Below the pieces are notes generated by a model, which was not told where the DNA came from, did no database searches, and was given only the letters and a program-made list of their open reading frames with translations. From contig NZ_JRKI01000029.1 in NCBI RefSeq assembly GCF_000935125.1, positions 620,001 through 684,000 of the forward strand: a DNA stretch of 64,000 bases, given 5' to 3'. Positions 33,670-43,100 of this stretch are shown here, piece after piece (the first letter of the stretch is position 1; each line of letters starts with the position of its first letter). This DNA comes from Streptomyces natalensis ATCC 27448. GTDB taxonomy: Bacteria > Actinomycetota > Actinomycetes > Streptomycetales > Streptomycetaceae. Both the position numbers and the translations under genes were made by a program.

Positions 33670-34908
33670 ATGGCACCTCGTCACCTCAGAACGCTCGCCG
33701 CCGGCGTCGCGACGGCCGGACTCGCGCTTGCGGCGGCGGCCGGTACGGCACTCGCCGTCGGCCACCACACCGCCACTCCGACCCCGAAAGCCGCGGGCGC
33801 GGCACTGGGGAGCAATTGGTACGCGGCGGCGCCCTATCTCATGCCGCTCGACAACGACCCGCCGGACGCCGGGGCGGTGATGGACGCCACCGGCCTCAAG
33901 GCATTCCAGCTCGCCTTCATCCTGGCGCCCAACGGCGGTGGCTGCTCGCCGACCTGGGGCGGGACCAGTCCGGTGGGCACGGATACCGCGGTCGGCGGCG
34001 TGATATCCGCGATCCGCGCCAAGGGCGGCGACGTTTCCGCCTCCGTCGGCGGATACGGCGGCACCAAGCTCGGCCAGAACTGCGGCACCCCGGAGGCAAC
34101 GGCCGCCGCCTACCAGCAGGTCGTCGACAAATACGGCCTCAAGGCACTCGATTTCGATCTGGAGGAGCCGGAGTACGAGAACTCCGCCGCCATCCACAAC
34201 GAAATCGGGGCCGCCAGAATTCTTCAGCAGAAGAACCCCGGAATCTATCTTTCGGTGACCACCGCCGGGACCGCCGACGGCACCGGCTGGTTCGGCAAGC
34301 AGATGCTCAACGAGGCCAAGGCGCAGTCCTTCACCCCGGACAACTTCTCCATCATGCCGTTCGACGGCGGTTTCCAGGGCGCCGCCGCACAGACCGCGGC
34401 CCTGACGCACTTCAACTCCCTTCTGCAATCCACCTTCGGCTGGGACGAGGCCACCGCGTACGCCCATGAGGGCATTTCGCAGATGAACGGCCGCAGCGAC
34501 ACCGGCGAATTCTTCACTCAGGCCGACTTCCAGACGGTGCTGGATTTCGCGACGTCCCATCACATGGCGCGCTTCACCAACTGGTCCGTCAACCGGGACC
34601 GGCAGTGCTCCCCGCCGGACAACAACGGTAAAACGTCCGGCACCTGTAGCAGCGTTCCGCAGCGCGCCTACGAATTCACCACCTACTCGGTGAAGTTCGC
34701 CGGAGCCACTCCCCCCACCACCACGCCACCCACCACCCCACCACCGGACCACAGCTGCACCGCCGCCGCCTACCGCGCCGACACGGTCTACCTGGGCGGC
34801 GACACGGCCTCATACGGCGGCCACACCTGGAAGGCCAAGTGGTGGACCCAGGGCGAGACGCCGTCCACCGGAGGCTCGGGAGTCTGGCAGGACCTGGGCG
34901 CCTGCTGA
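33670..34908 (+). CDS. Secreted GH18 chitinase with C-terminal chitin-binding domain
   Basis: A 412-residue exported protein from ATG 33670 (GGGAGGG upstream). The signal peptide ends near residue 30. The GH18 barrel contains ASVGGYGG and the catalytic D-x-D-x-E at 161-165 (DFDLE), so Glu165 is the predicted acid; the barrel ends with ARFTNWSVNRDRQC. A Pro/Thr linker (TPPTTTPPTTPPP, near 350-362) joins a CBM5/12 chitin-binding module (YRADTVYLGGDTASYGGHTWKAKWWTQGETP) that ends at the stop. It belongs to the bacterial GH18 group whose catalytic loop reads DFDLEEPE. The DasR-like repeats upstream support chitin- and GlcNAc-dependent expression. Confidence 0.92.
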   Translation: MAPRHLRTLAAGVATAGLALAAAAGTALAVGHHTATPTPKAAGAALGSNWYAAAPYLMPLDNDPPDAGAVMDATGLKAFQLAFILAPNGGGCSPTWGGTSPVGTDTAVGGVISAIRAKGGDVSASVGGYGGTKLGQNCGTPEATAAAYQQVVDKYGLKALDFDLEEPEYENSAAIHNEIGAARILQQKNPGIYLSVTTAGTADGTGWFGKQMLNEAKAQSFTPDNFSIMPFDGGFQGAAAQTAALTHFNSLLQSTFGWDEATAYAHEGISQMNGRSDTGEFFTQADFQTVLDFATSHHMARFTNWSVNRDRQCSPPDNNGKTSGTCSSVPQRAYEFTTYSVKFAGATPPTTTPPTTPPPDHSCTAAAYRADTVYLGGDTASYGGHTWKAKWWTQGETPSTGGSGVWQDLGAC

Positions 34909-35080
34909 CCGACGGGTGGGGAGGAGCAGGCGGCCCTTCTCCCCACCCTCTCAGCTGCCTCGTCACGCCGCCTGGCGCGACGGGAGCCGGTGACGACCCT
35001 GGAGGTGCCGAAGTCCGGCGAACCGGGGGCCCATGGAATGGCCTATGTGCCGGGCCTCCGGCCGGTGGGCCAGGGCCTGG

Positions 35081-35132
35081 CCGGTGGGTTGAGTCCGGTG
35101 GGTTGAGTCCGGTCGGTCGAGTCCGGTGGGGT
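35081..35132. repeat. 14-bp tandem repeat downstream of the MscS gene
   Basis: Units CCGGTGGGTTGAGT (35081-35094, 35095-35108), CCGGTCGGTCGAGT (35109-35122) and a partial fourth lie immediately after the leftward channel gene's stop codon. They could influence termination. Confidence 0.75.
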
Positions 35133-35136
35133 CCCG

Positions 35137-36213
35137 CTACGGCATCGGTTCCGGCGCCTCGCGCTGATGCGGTATCGGGGCCCCGTCGGACTGCTGGAAG
35201 GCCACGGTGCGCGTCGGGGCGGGAATGGTGATGCCCTCGGAGCGGTATCGCTGGTGCAGGCGCTTGATGAATTCGTGCTTGATCCGGTACTGGTCGCTGA
35301 ATTCGCCGACACCGAGGATCACCGTGAAGCCGATCCGGGAGTCTCCGAACGTATGGAAACGAACGGCCGGTTCATGCTCCGGGACGGCTCCGGTGACCTC
35401 GTTCATGACGCTTTTGACGACCGCGAGGGTGACCCGTTCGACGTGTTCGAGGTCGCTGTCGTACCCGACTCCCACCTGCACCAGTATCGTCAGCCGCTGT
35501 TCCGGCCGGGTGAAATTGGTCATGTTGGTGCCGGACAGCTGGACATTGGGGATGATCACCAGGTTGTTGGAAAGCTGGCGCACCACGGTGTTACGCCAAT
35601 TGATATCGACCACATAGCCTTCCTCGCCGCTGCTGAGCCGGATGTAGTCGCCGGGCTGCACCGTCTTCGAGGCGAGGACGTGGACGCCGGCGAAGAGGTT
35701 GGCGAGGGTGTCCTGAAGTGCCAGGGCGACCGCGAGACCGCCCACACCCAGCGCGGTGAGCAGCGGGGCGATGGAGATGCCGAGGGTTTGCAGGACGACG
35801 AGCATCCCCATCGCCAGCACCACGATGCGGGTGATGTTGGCGAAGATGGTGGCCGATCCGGCCACGCCGGACCGGGACTGGGCCAGGGACTTCACCAGCC
35901 CGGTGATCACCCGGGCCGCGGTGAGCGTGACGACCAGGATGAGCAGCACGGTGAGCGTCCGGTAGACATTGCGTCCTACCGCCGCCGTCAGCGGCAGCGC
36001 CGCGGTGGCCGCCGCCAGACCGGCACAGAGTGCCGCCCAGGGCACCACGGACCGCAGGGCATCCACGATGATGTCGTCCCCGCTCCACCGCGTCCGGAGC
36101 GCGTGCTTGCCCAGCCATTTCAGGACCGCACGCAGCAACAGGCCGGCCGCGATACCGGCGGCCAGCGCGATTCCGGCGACGATCGCGTCATGCAGGGTCA
36201 GTGCGCGATTCAC
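35137..36213 (-). CDS. Mechanosensitive ion channel, MscS family
   Basis: A 358-residue protein starting at GTG 36213, eight bases after GGGAG; a longer frame upstream lacks coding character. Three or four membrane segments fill the first 150 residues. The pore-lining TM3 is Gly/Ala-rich (ISIAPLLTALGVGGLAVALALQDTLANLFAG, about 160-190), the MscS signature, and is followed by the beta domain VHVLASKTVQPGDYIRL...GYVVDINWRNTVVRQLSNNLVIIPN. The C-terminal alpha/beta vestibule ends near residue 330. It releases solutes on hypo-osmotic shock. It stands alone, divergent from a region with little coding content. Confidence 0.92.
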   Translation of the reverse strand: MNRALTLHDAIVAGIALAAGIAAGLLLRAVLKWLGKHALRTRWSGDDIIVDALRSVVPWAALCAGLAAATAALPLTAAVGRNVYRTLTVLLILVVTLTAARVITGLVKSLAQSRSGVAGSATIFANITRIVVLAMGMLVVLQTLGISIAPLLTALGVGGLAVALALQDTLANLFAGVHVLASKTVQPGDYIRLSSGEEGYVVDINWRNTVVRQLSNNLVIIPNVQLSGTNMTNFTRPEQRLTILVQVGVGYDSDLEHVERVTLAVVKSVMNEVTGAVPEHEPAVRFHTFGDSRIGFTVILGVGEFSDQYRIKHEFIKRLHQRYRSEGITIPAPTRTVAFQQSDGAPIPHQREAPEPMP

Positions 36214-36795
36214 CGGCCGGCTCCCGCCGACCGGAGGAGCGACCGCGCTGAACGCCGGATATGAGGTCTGGTCACCTTGCCACCTGCTTGTCTCTAGGGC
36301 TGAAAATGCGCCGGGACGTCCGCTGACGCCCCGGCACGCGGTGTCATCCTGCCGCACGCGTCCCGGCAGGCCGCAGGAGCCCCGGGAGAGAGCGCCTGTC
36401 AGTTCCCTTGGGAGGTACGGGGTTTGGAGACGGGGCCGGGAGAGGGGAGCGAGGGGTGGCGAGAAGGGATGGGGGGAGCGGGGAAATTCGCACGGCGCGC
36501 GGAAGAAGGTGTTCAGCCATTCGCGCGCCGGGAGTACAGCAATGCAGCGACCGGCCTGTCACACGCCGATTTTTCGGGGAATAAGCGGTTAGGCGTAGGA
36601 AAGACGAAGCATTTTGCACCGCTGGATTTGCGATCTCACAGTGAACTCTCCCGATTCTCCGATGCACTGACAGTGATTCCAGAAGAGGGCGTGCAAGACC
36701 ACAGATCCGCATGCGGGTGGCCACAGAGCCATGCACCCAGGCAAGAGCGCGAACCGCGGTAACGCCGCAGCGCCGCAGAAACACCGGGAGTACAG
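36214..36795. other. Long intergenic region between MscS and a small hypothetical gene
   Basis: About 580 bases. The part next to the channel gene should contain its promoter. From about 36540 to 36720 the sequence is markedly less GC-rich than the surroundings, with runs such as AAAGACGAAGCATTTTGCACC, and carries several open frames in different phases, none with a good start or third-position GC bias. No stable hairpin or repeat was noticed. It may contain a non-coding RNA or a decayed gene, but nothing firm can be called. Confidence 0.4.
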
Positions 36796-37017
36796 ATGTC
36801 GCAACGCAGGTCGGGAACCGTACAGGCGGTCAGCGAGGCACGAAAGGAAGCCGTCATCCGGGCGGACGAGGACGGGGCCGATGTCCTCGCCGCGTACACC
36901 GAGCTCAGTGGGTCGGACGGGGACCGCCCCACGATGCGGGTGGGTGAACGCGTGACGTACACACGGGAAGAGCAACTACAGGGTCCGATCGCACGGGACA
37001 TCCGCGCCTCTGTGTGA
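36796..37017 (+). CDS. Small hypothetical protein (73 residues)
   Basis: ATG 36796 follows GGGAG at seven bases. The protein is hydrophilic, with no membrane segment, Cys or recognised motif. A stretch of acidic and basic residues near the middle (ARKEAVIRADEDGADVLAAYTEL) looks helical. Third-position GC bias is present in the middle but weaker at the ends. It lies 90 bases upstream of the PPK2 gene on the same strand and might be co-transcribed. It could be a real small protein or a chance frame. Confidence 0.5.
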   Translation: MSQRRSGTVQAVSEARKEAVIRADEDGADVLAAYTELSGSDGDRPTMRVGERVTYTREEQLQGPIARDIRASV

Positions 37018-37107
37018 GGGCCGGCCCTCCCGCCGCCCGCGGGAGGCGCTGCCCCGTTCGGCTCCGCCGTCCGAGCCGTGCCCGGCAGGTGTCCGTACGG
37101 TCGTCGC

Positions 37108-37941
37108 ATGGCGGAAAAACCGGGCGCGGAAAAATCGGGCGACGGCGGCCGCGGCACACTGCCGCGGCCGCTGTACGAGCGCGAGCTCTACCGGCTCCAG
37201 ACGGAGCTGGTGAAGCTCCAGGAATGGGTGCGCGCCGAGGACGCCCGGCTCGTCGTGATCTTCGAGGGGCGCGACGCGGCCGGCAAGGGCAGCACGATCA
37301 AACGCATCACCCAGCACCTCAACCCCCGGGTGGCACGGATCGCCGCGCTGCCGCGGCCGACCGAGCGCGAACAGACCCAGTGGTACTTCCAGCGCTACAC
37401 GGAGCACCTTCCCGCCGCGGGCGAGATCGTGCTCTTCGACCGCAGCTGGTACAACCGGGCGGGCGTCGAGCGGGTGATGGGCTTCTGCACCCCCGCGGAG
37501 CACCAGATCTTCCTGCGGCAGTGCCCGGTCTTCGAGCGCATGCTCGTGGAGGACGGCATCCTCCTGCGCAAATACTGGTTCTCGGTGAGCGACGAGGTAC
37601 AGGAGCAGCGCTTCCGGCGCCGGCTCAGCGATCCGACGCGGCGCTGGAAGCTCTCTCCCATGGATCTGGAGTCGTTGACCCGCTGGGAGGAGTACTCACG
37701 GGCCAAGGACGAGATGTTCGTGCACACGGACATCGCGGAGTCGCCGTGGTACGTCGTCGAGAGCGACGACAAACGGCGGGCCCGGCTGAACATGATCGCC
37801 CATCTGCTGTCCACCGTGCCCTATCACGACGTCGCCCCGCAGACCCTCGAACTCCCCCCGCGGCCACCCGCCACCGGCTACCGGCGGCCGCCCCGGGACC
37901 TCCAGACCTATGTGCCCGATCACGCCGCCGGCCTGGAGTGA
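37108..37941 (+). CDS. ppk2: Polyphosphate kinase 2 (PPK2)
   Basis: A 277-residue protein; ATG 37108 is used because MAEKPGAEK gives a normal-length enzyme, although no strong ribosome binding site is visible. Walker A is GRDAAGKGS (54-62), Walker B / lid entry is DRSWYNR (111-117), and the lid has RRRLSDPTRRWKLSPMDLESL near 175-195. These belong to class I PPK2, which moves phosphate between polyphosphate and nucleoside diphosphates (ADP or GDP). It converges with a CBS-BON gene, with 22 bases of overlap at the stop codons. A perfect palindrome (GAGGGCCGGCCCTC, 37016-37029) lies upstream. It fits with the energy-stress genes in this window. Confidence 0.92.
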   Translation: MAEKPGAEKSGDGGRGTLPRPLYERELYRLQTELVKLQEWVRAEDARLVVIFEGRDAAGKGSTIKRITQHLNPRVARIAALPRPTEREQTQWYFQRYTEHLPAAGEIVLFDRSWYNRAGVERVMGFCTPAEHQIFLRQCPVFERMLVEDGILLRKYWFSVSDEVQEQRFRRRLSDPTRRWKLSPMDLESLTRWEEYSRAKDEMFVHTDIAESPWYVVESDDKRRARLNMIAHLLSTVPYHDVAPQTLELPPRPPATGYRRPPRDLQTYVPDHAAGLE

Positions 37942-38609
37942 CGAAGGCCGGAGTGACGAAGGGAAACGGGACCGGTCACGTCGAACTCCACGTCCACGAC
38001 TCCCTCAACGGCGCGGACCAGGCGGGCGGCCACCGGGATCAAGGACGTGTCGCGCACCCGCCCGCTGAGCGTGACCACCCCGTTCACGACGGTGACCCGC
38101 AGATCCCTCTCCGGCGCCGCGAACAGGCCCCCGACGACATCCCGGCGGATCTCCTCGGCAAGCTCCTCGTCCGAGCGGAGAAAGACCTTCAGCAGATCGG
38201 CGCGGCTGACGATGCCCCGCAGCACCCCGTCCCCGTCCACCACGGGCAACCGCTTGACGGACTTCCGGGCCATGGTGCGGGCGGCCTGCGACAGCGTGGC
38301 GTCGGCCCGCACGGTCAGCGCGGGGCTGGTCATCAGCTCCCCCGCCGTCACCGCTTCGGCCCGGCGTACGTCGTCGAGGCGCCGCAGCCGCTCCAGACGG
38401 TCCGGGTCCGCCTCCCGGAAGCCCTCTTTGGGCAGCAGATCCGCTTCCGAGACGATGCCGACCACCCGGCCCTCCCCCGCCAGCACCGGCAGCGCGCTGA
38501 CCTGCCACCGCTCCATGGTCTCCACGATCTCCTTGAACCGTGCCTCCCGGTCGACGGCGGCCACGGTCCGGGTCATCACATCGCCGACGAGGTGCGGGGC
38601 GTTGCGCAT
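37920..38609 (-). CDS. CBS-pair and BON domain protein (third copy)
   Basis: A 229-residue protein from ATG 38609, with GAGGAGG four bases upstream exactly as in the paralogue at 23360. CBS1 (about 8-65) and CBS2 (about 90-150) contain ARFKEIVETMERWQVSALPVLAGEGRVVGIVSEADLL and MARKSVKRLPVVDGDGVLRGIVSRADLLKVFLR; a BON domain (VVNGVVTLSGRVRDTSL) follows. Homology to the 22623-23360 protein runs over nearly the whole length, without its NTP repeat. It ends with an overlap into the convergent PPK2 gene. A DevR-like palindrome lies about 95 bases upstream, again as in the paralogue. Confidence 0.9.
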   Translation of the reverse strand: MRNAPHLVGDVMTRTVAAVDREARFKEIVETMERWQVSALPVLAGEGRVVGIVSEADLLPKEGFREADPDRLERLRRLDDVRRAEAVTAGELMTSPALTVRADATLSQAARTMARKSVKRLPVVDGDGVLRGIVSRADLLKVFLRSDEELAEEIRRDVVGGLFAAPERDLRVTVVNGVVTLSGRVRDTSLIPVAARLVRAVEGVVDVEFDVTGPVSLRHSGLRHSRPAA

Positions 38610-38699
38610 ACGGCCTCCTCGGGACGGGGCCGGGGGCGGGGCCCGCGGTCCCCGGCCGGTGTCACGTCTCCAGCGTGAAGTGCGCCGCGGAGGACCGGC

Positions 38700-38716
38700 A
38701 GGGGCCGTCCGGACCT
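38700..38716 (-). promoter_or_regulatory. DevR-like palindromic operator upstream of CBS-BON gene
   Basis: On the minus strand it reads AGGTCCGGACGGCCCCT, one base from the copy at 19184. It is about 95 bases upstream of the CBS-BON start, followed about 30 bases later by the same CACGCTGGA element found beside the 23446 copy. Confidence 0.6.
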
Positions 38717-38791
38717 CTTTCCCGGCGGGCCGCCGGACCGACGGGTCCCTGGGCACCGGGCGCCGGGCAGCGGACCGCCGCGGCCGGAACG

Positions 38792-40132
38792 TCACCTGAT
38801 CAGCAGCGCGGCATCCCAGGCCGTGGCGGGAGGAGCGTCGGCCGCCCAGGAGTGCAGGGCGAGGGCGATACCGGCGGCGCCGTCGAGCAGTCCCGTGCGG
38901 TGGGCGACGCTCCGTGGCTGCGGAGAGAGGGCGAGGGCGTCCAGGAGCCGGCCCGCCAGCTCGGCCGCCCGCGCGGTGAGGTGCGGGTCGCCGGAGCAGC
39001 GGGCGAGGTGGGCGGTGAGGTGCAGGAGGCCCGCCCACCCGTGGCACAGGCCCGCGTCGGTGACGCCCCGCGGGGCCTCCAGCGCCGTGGTGAGGTCGGC
39101 GACGGCCGTACGGGACCAGTCGGGACGGCCCAGGGCCTCGGCCGCCAGGTGCAGGGCGCAGGCGGCGCCTGGGGTGCCGTAGCACCAGGCGGTGCGGGCG
39201 GCGACGGGACGCGGAGAGGCGGGGCCGTCGTCGGGGTGCGGATGATCCGGATAACGGCCGTCCGCATCACGGCCGTCGGCGTAATCGTCGAACGGGACGA
39301 CGCCCGCCCACTGGCCGTCGGCGCGTCGCTGATGTGCCAGGGCCTCGGCGAAGGTGGTGACGGCGGCGTCATGCCCGGGTTCGGTGAGGCCCGCGCGGCG
39401 GGTGAGGGCGAGGAGCGCCAGGGGGCCGGCGATGCCGTGGGCGAGGCCGAAGTTGAGGTGTCCGCGGGGCAGTGCGGGCTCCGGTCGTATCGAGGGGCCG
39501 TCCGGTGTCCACCAGCCGGGAACCGTACGGCCGTGGGCCCTGACGGGTCCGGACAGCCGGATCAGATAGCGCACCGTCGCCCTGAGCCCGGCCTCGGGTC
39601 CATGGGGAGCGGACGGGTGGCGGGCCAGCAGGAGGCGTCCCAGTCCGGTGGCGCCGCTCACCACGTCGTACGCGGCGATGCGGGTGCCGGGGCGGCCCGC
39701 GTCCAGGCGTGCGTTCTCGTCGGTCAGCAGGGTGTGGACGCGGCGTGCGAGGAAGTCGTCGAGCCGGTGCAGCAGGCGCGCGTAGTCGTCGGGGGCGTGG
39801 CGGGCTGCGTGCGCGGCGAAGGCGAGGGCCGGGGGTCCCTGGAAGAGGCCGTCGGTCGGGGCGGTGTGCACCTGCGCGGCGGCCGCGGCCAGATGGGCGT
39901 GGGCGGCGGCGCGGTAGCGCTCGCGCCGGTCGGGGGGTGCCGTATGGGACAGCTCGGCGAACAGCAGGGCCAGGCCCGGGTGGCCGTCCGCGAGGGAGAG
40001 GGCCCGGCCCGGCGGGTAGCGGGAGCCGTCGCCCGGTTCGGGGGCGTCGGCCAGCTCGTAGACCGCCCGGCGTGCGCGCTCGCGTGTCGTACGGTCTCCG
40101 GGGTCCGCCGGTGCGGCGGCGGAGGCGGTCAT
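38792..40132 (-). CDS. lanC: Lanthionine synthetase C (LanC), class I lanthipeptide cyclase
   Basis: A 446-residue protein from ATG 40132, overlapping the LanB stop by four bases (ATGA). It has an alpha/alpha toroid with repeated GxxG helices (ADGHPGLALL, DVVSGATGLGRLLL, AHGIAGPLALLAL, YGTPGAACAL, CHGWAGLLHL, LLDGAAGIALAL). Zinc ligands are Cys317, Cys363 and His364. Asp155 and His232 correspond to the catalytic Asp and His of NisC. It adds cysteine thiols to the dehydrated residues of the precursor to form thioether rings. It is the last gene of the precursor-LanB-LanC unit. Confidence 0.93.
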   Translation of the reverse strand: MTASAAAPADPGDRTTRERARRAVYELADAPEPGDGSRYPPGRALSLADGHPGLALLFAELSHTAPPDRRERYRAAAHAHLAAAAAQVHTAPTDGLFQGPPALAFAAHAARHAPDDYARLLHRLDDFLARRVHTLLTDENARLDAGRPGTRIAAYDVVSGATGLGRLLLARHPSAPHGPEAGLRATVRYLIRLSGPVRAHGRTVPGWWTPDGPSIRPEPALPRGHLNFGLAHGIAGPLALLALTRRAGLTEPGHDAAVTTFAEALAHQRRADGQWAGVVPFDDYADGRDADGRYPDHPHPDDGPASPRPVAARTAWCYGTPGAACALHLAAEALGRPDWSRTAVADLTTALEAPRGVTDAGLCHGWAGLLHLTAHLARCSGDPHLTARAAELAGRLLDALALSPQPRSVAHRTGLLDGAAGIALALHSWAADAPPATAWDAALLIR

Positions 40133-43100
40133 CGGCCCTGCCGGATGCGGTCGACATGGGCCTGTACGGCCGCGCGGGCCACGGCCTGGGACGCCCGCTC
40201 GGCCGCGCGGTCCGCACCGGCGAAGCGGTTGTGGTGCAGGTGGAGCAGAGAGGCCAGCGCTCCGGTGGGCGTGCACCAGGCGCCGGGGCCCAGTTCCCGC
40301 AGGCGCCTGCCGTACGCCGCCACCGCCTCGTCCCGTCGCGCCCATGCCTCCCGCAGCGCCGCACCGCCCGGCGCGCCGACGGGCCAGCCCCGGCCGCCGC
40401 CGGGGTCGATGACGGCGAGGGTCTCGCGGAGCCGGCTGCGGAACCGCCGGTGCAGCTCCGGGTCCTTGCCGAAGGTGCCCAGCAGCCAGGCGGCCCAGCC
40501 CGGTCCGGCGGCGCCCGCACCCGGCACGTCCCGGAAGAAGGCGCGCGCCATCGCCACCTGGCCCGCGGCCACCAGGAGCAGCGGGTCGGGCTCGGTCGGC
40601 GAGCGGCGCAGCAGGCTCAGCTGTTCCAGGGTGGCGAGGCTGTCGGTGTGGAAGACGCGCTCGGCGGCGGGCATGGCCTCCGGGCCGCCGTACCGTTCCA
40701 GCTCCGGGTCGTAGGTGTCCAGGGCCAGGCGGCGGACGAGCCGGGCCCGGCGCAACGAGGCGGCGAACTGGTGGATGCGGGGCAGCAGTTGGGTGGTGAG
40801 TGCCGCGGCGGGGCCATGGAAGCGCAGCCGGAGATGCGGCCCCTCGACGTCCTGGTAGCGCAGGAAGAACCACCGGTCCACTGGCTCGGGCAGTGCGGCG
40901 ATGAGGTGCGGCAGATGGCCGGCCAGGATCTCGTCGTGCCGTTCCGCGGAGCAGTGCAGAGTGGCGAACAGCCAGTCACCGCCCGGCAGTTGGGGCTGAT
41001 GCGCATCGATGTCGTCGCGGCGGACGTGGGGCGCCCGTACGGCCGGCGGGTCCGGGGCGGCCTCCGGCCGCCTCGCCACGAGGGGAAGGACCACCTCGGC
41101 GCGGTGCGGCCCGTCGGGTCCGGACAGCCAGCCGTCCGGGCACCCCGCCTCGGTGGGCGCCTCCTGGACGAGGGCGTGCGGGCGGCGTACCAGCTCCTGA
41201 CGCAGCAGGCTCCGGTGCGCGGGGAGGTGCAGATCCAGCTCCAGGTACCGGTCCGCGGATCCGACGCGGATGCGGTGCGGTACCCGCAGGCGCGCCCGCC
41301 ATGCCTCCAGGGCCGCCGACCACCGGCCGTAAGGGGCCTGCCGGTCGCGCAGCGCGTCGTCCGGGCGCCAGCTCGCCGGTGCCAGCACGGTACGTCCATA
41401 GCGCACCCGGGGCAGACAGGGCAGCACTCCGGCGCCCGCCCAGTCCCACCACGCCGGCCCGCGGACCCCGCACTCGGCGACGTCGCGCAGGAAGCGCACG
41501 GCATTGGGCGCCTGCCACTGCGGGTTGAGGACATGGAAGAAGGCCGGTGCGACGCGGCGTCCGGTGGCGGTGTGGAGCAGATACAGCCCTTCCGCGTCGG
41601 CGCCCACGGCGAGGTCGTGCAGCGTCGCGGGGACCGGCTCCACGCGGTCGCCGGGGTCGTCGTCGCAGTGGCCCGGCCCTTCCGCCGGGGCGCGTCCGGG
41701 GAACGAGGCCACCGGCAGCAGCGCATCGAGCCAGCGCGGCACCTGCGCCACATTGCCGCCACGGGCCAGCCCCGGCGGCACGCTGACCTGCACCCGCAGC
41801 GCCTCCGTCGGCGCCGGGCCCGCGCTCCGGGCCAGCCGCCGCACCCGCTCGCGCGCCTGTGCCGGGAAGAGGTACGCGAACCGTCCGGCCATGGCCCCGG
41901 CCTGCGCCGAGCCGCCGACCAGGACCAGCCGGAAGTCGCCCGCCGCCAGCCGTTCGGGCGAGGCGGACAGCAGCTGCGCGCAGAGTTCCGCCGACGCCGG
42001 TGGCCGCCCCTCGTCGCGGGCGAAGCGGGTCAGCAGCGGATGGCCGTCGTCCAGCAGCACCTCCCGACGCCCGGCCAGCAGCGCCTCCTGCGCCAGCGCG
42101 GCCAGTGCCCGGTCGCGCTCGGTATCGGCCGCCGGTACGGGCGCGGTACGCGGGCCGGGCGGGCAGCGGTACCCGGCCGGGGGTCCCAGCCCCGTGTCGG
42201 CATCGAGGAGTTCGGTGACCGGGACCAGGCGGCCGGTGCCGTAGCGGTCGAGGAATTCGGTGTGATAGCCGCGCAGCGGGGCCGGGCCCGGTTCGGTGGC
42301 GGAGAGCCGCCACAGCAGCCCGGCCGCCGCCTCCGCCTCCTGCGCGACCACCGGAGGCAGCCGCACCTCTGCGTCCAGCGCGAGATCGACCTGTAACGGC
42401 CGTTCCCCGTCGTGCAGTTCCCGCATCCGTGCGCACACCGCGGCATAGGCCGGTGCACCCTGTCCCACCGGCCGGGCGGCGTAGGCGGCCAGCTCCGCGC
42501 CGAGCGCGCGCAGGGCGTCGCCCTCCGGGACGTCCTCGCGCGGGACGTTCCCGAGCACCTGCCCCACATGCGCCAGCGGATCCGCGGTCTCCAGCGGCGG
42601 ATGCAGCTCGCTGAGCAGCAACTGCCGGGAGACGAGCTGGACCAGCATCGCCTCGATGCCCTGCCGGGGCACGCCGGGAAACCGCGCGCAGAGCCGCGCG
42701 GCCAGCTCCCCGCCGCGTACGGGGGTGCGGGCCCAGTCCACCACCGCCCGCACCGCGGGGGTGCAGCGCACGCTGACTTCCTGGACGGCGGGGCCCCCGT
42801 CGCGCTCGGCGGCGTCGGTCTGCGGTACGTACGGCAGCACCAGCCGGTCGCCCCGTACGAACGCCAGGTCGTTGACCGCCACCCGCAGGTGCCGCAGCAC
42901 GGCGGGGCGCCGCTCCAGGCCGTGGACCAGCCCCCGCAGCCATGCGCGGTCCGGGCGCACCCCGCGGCGGTGGGCGGCGCCCCAGCGTGCCGTCGTCTCG
43001 TCCGGCCGCGCGGCGAACCGCACCGGCGCGACCCCGGCCATCAGCCCGAACGGGGTGGCCCGCGCGGCCATCCGCAGCCGGTACCCGGCCAGGGCGCGCA

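Noticed and set aside
37016..37029. Palindrome GAGGGCCGGCCCTC as another DevR-like operator before ppk2
   Set aside because: The arm spacing differs from the three matching copies, and it overlaps the stop codon of the small ORF, so a terminator is just as likely. Not listed as an operator.
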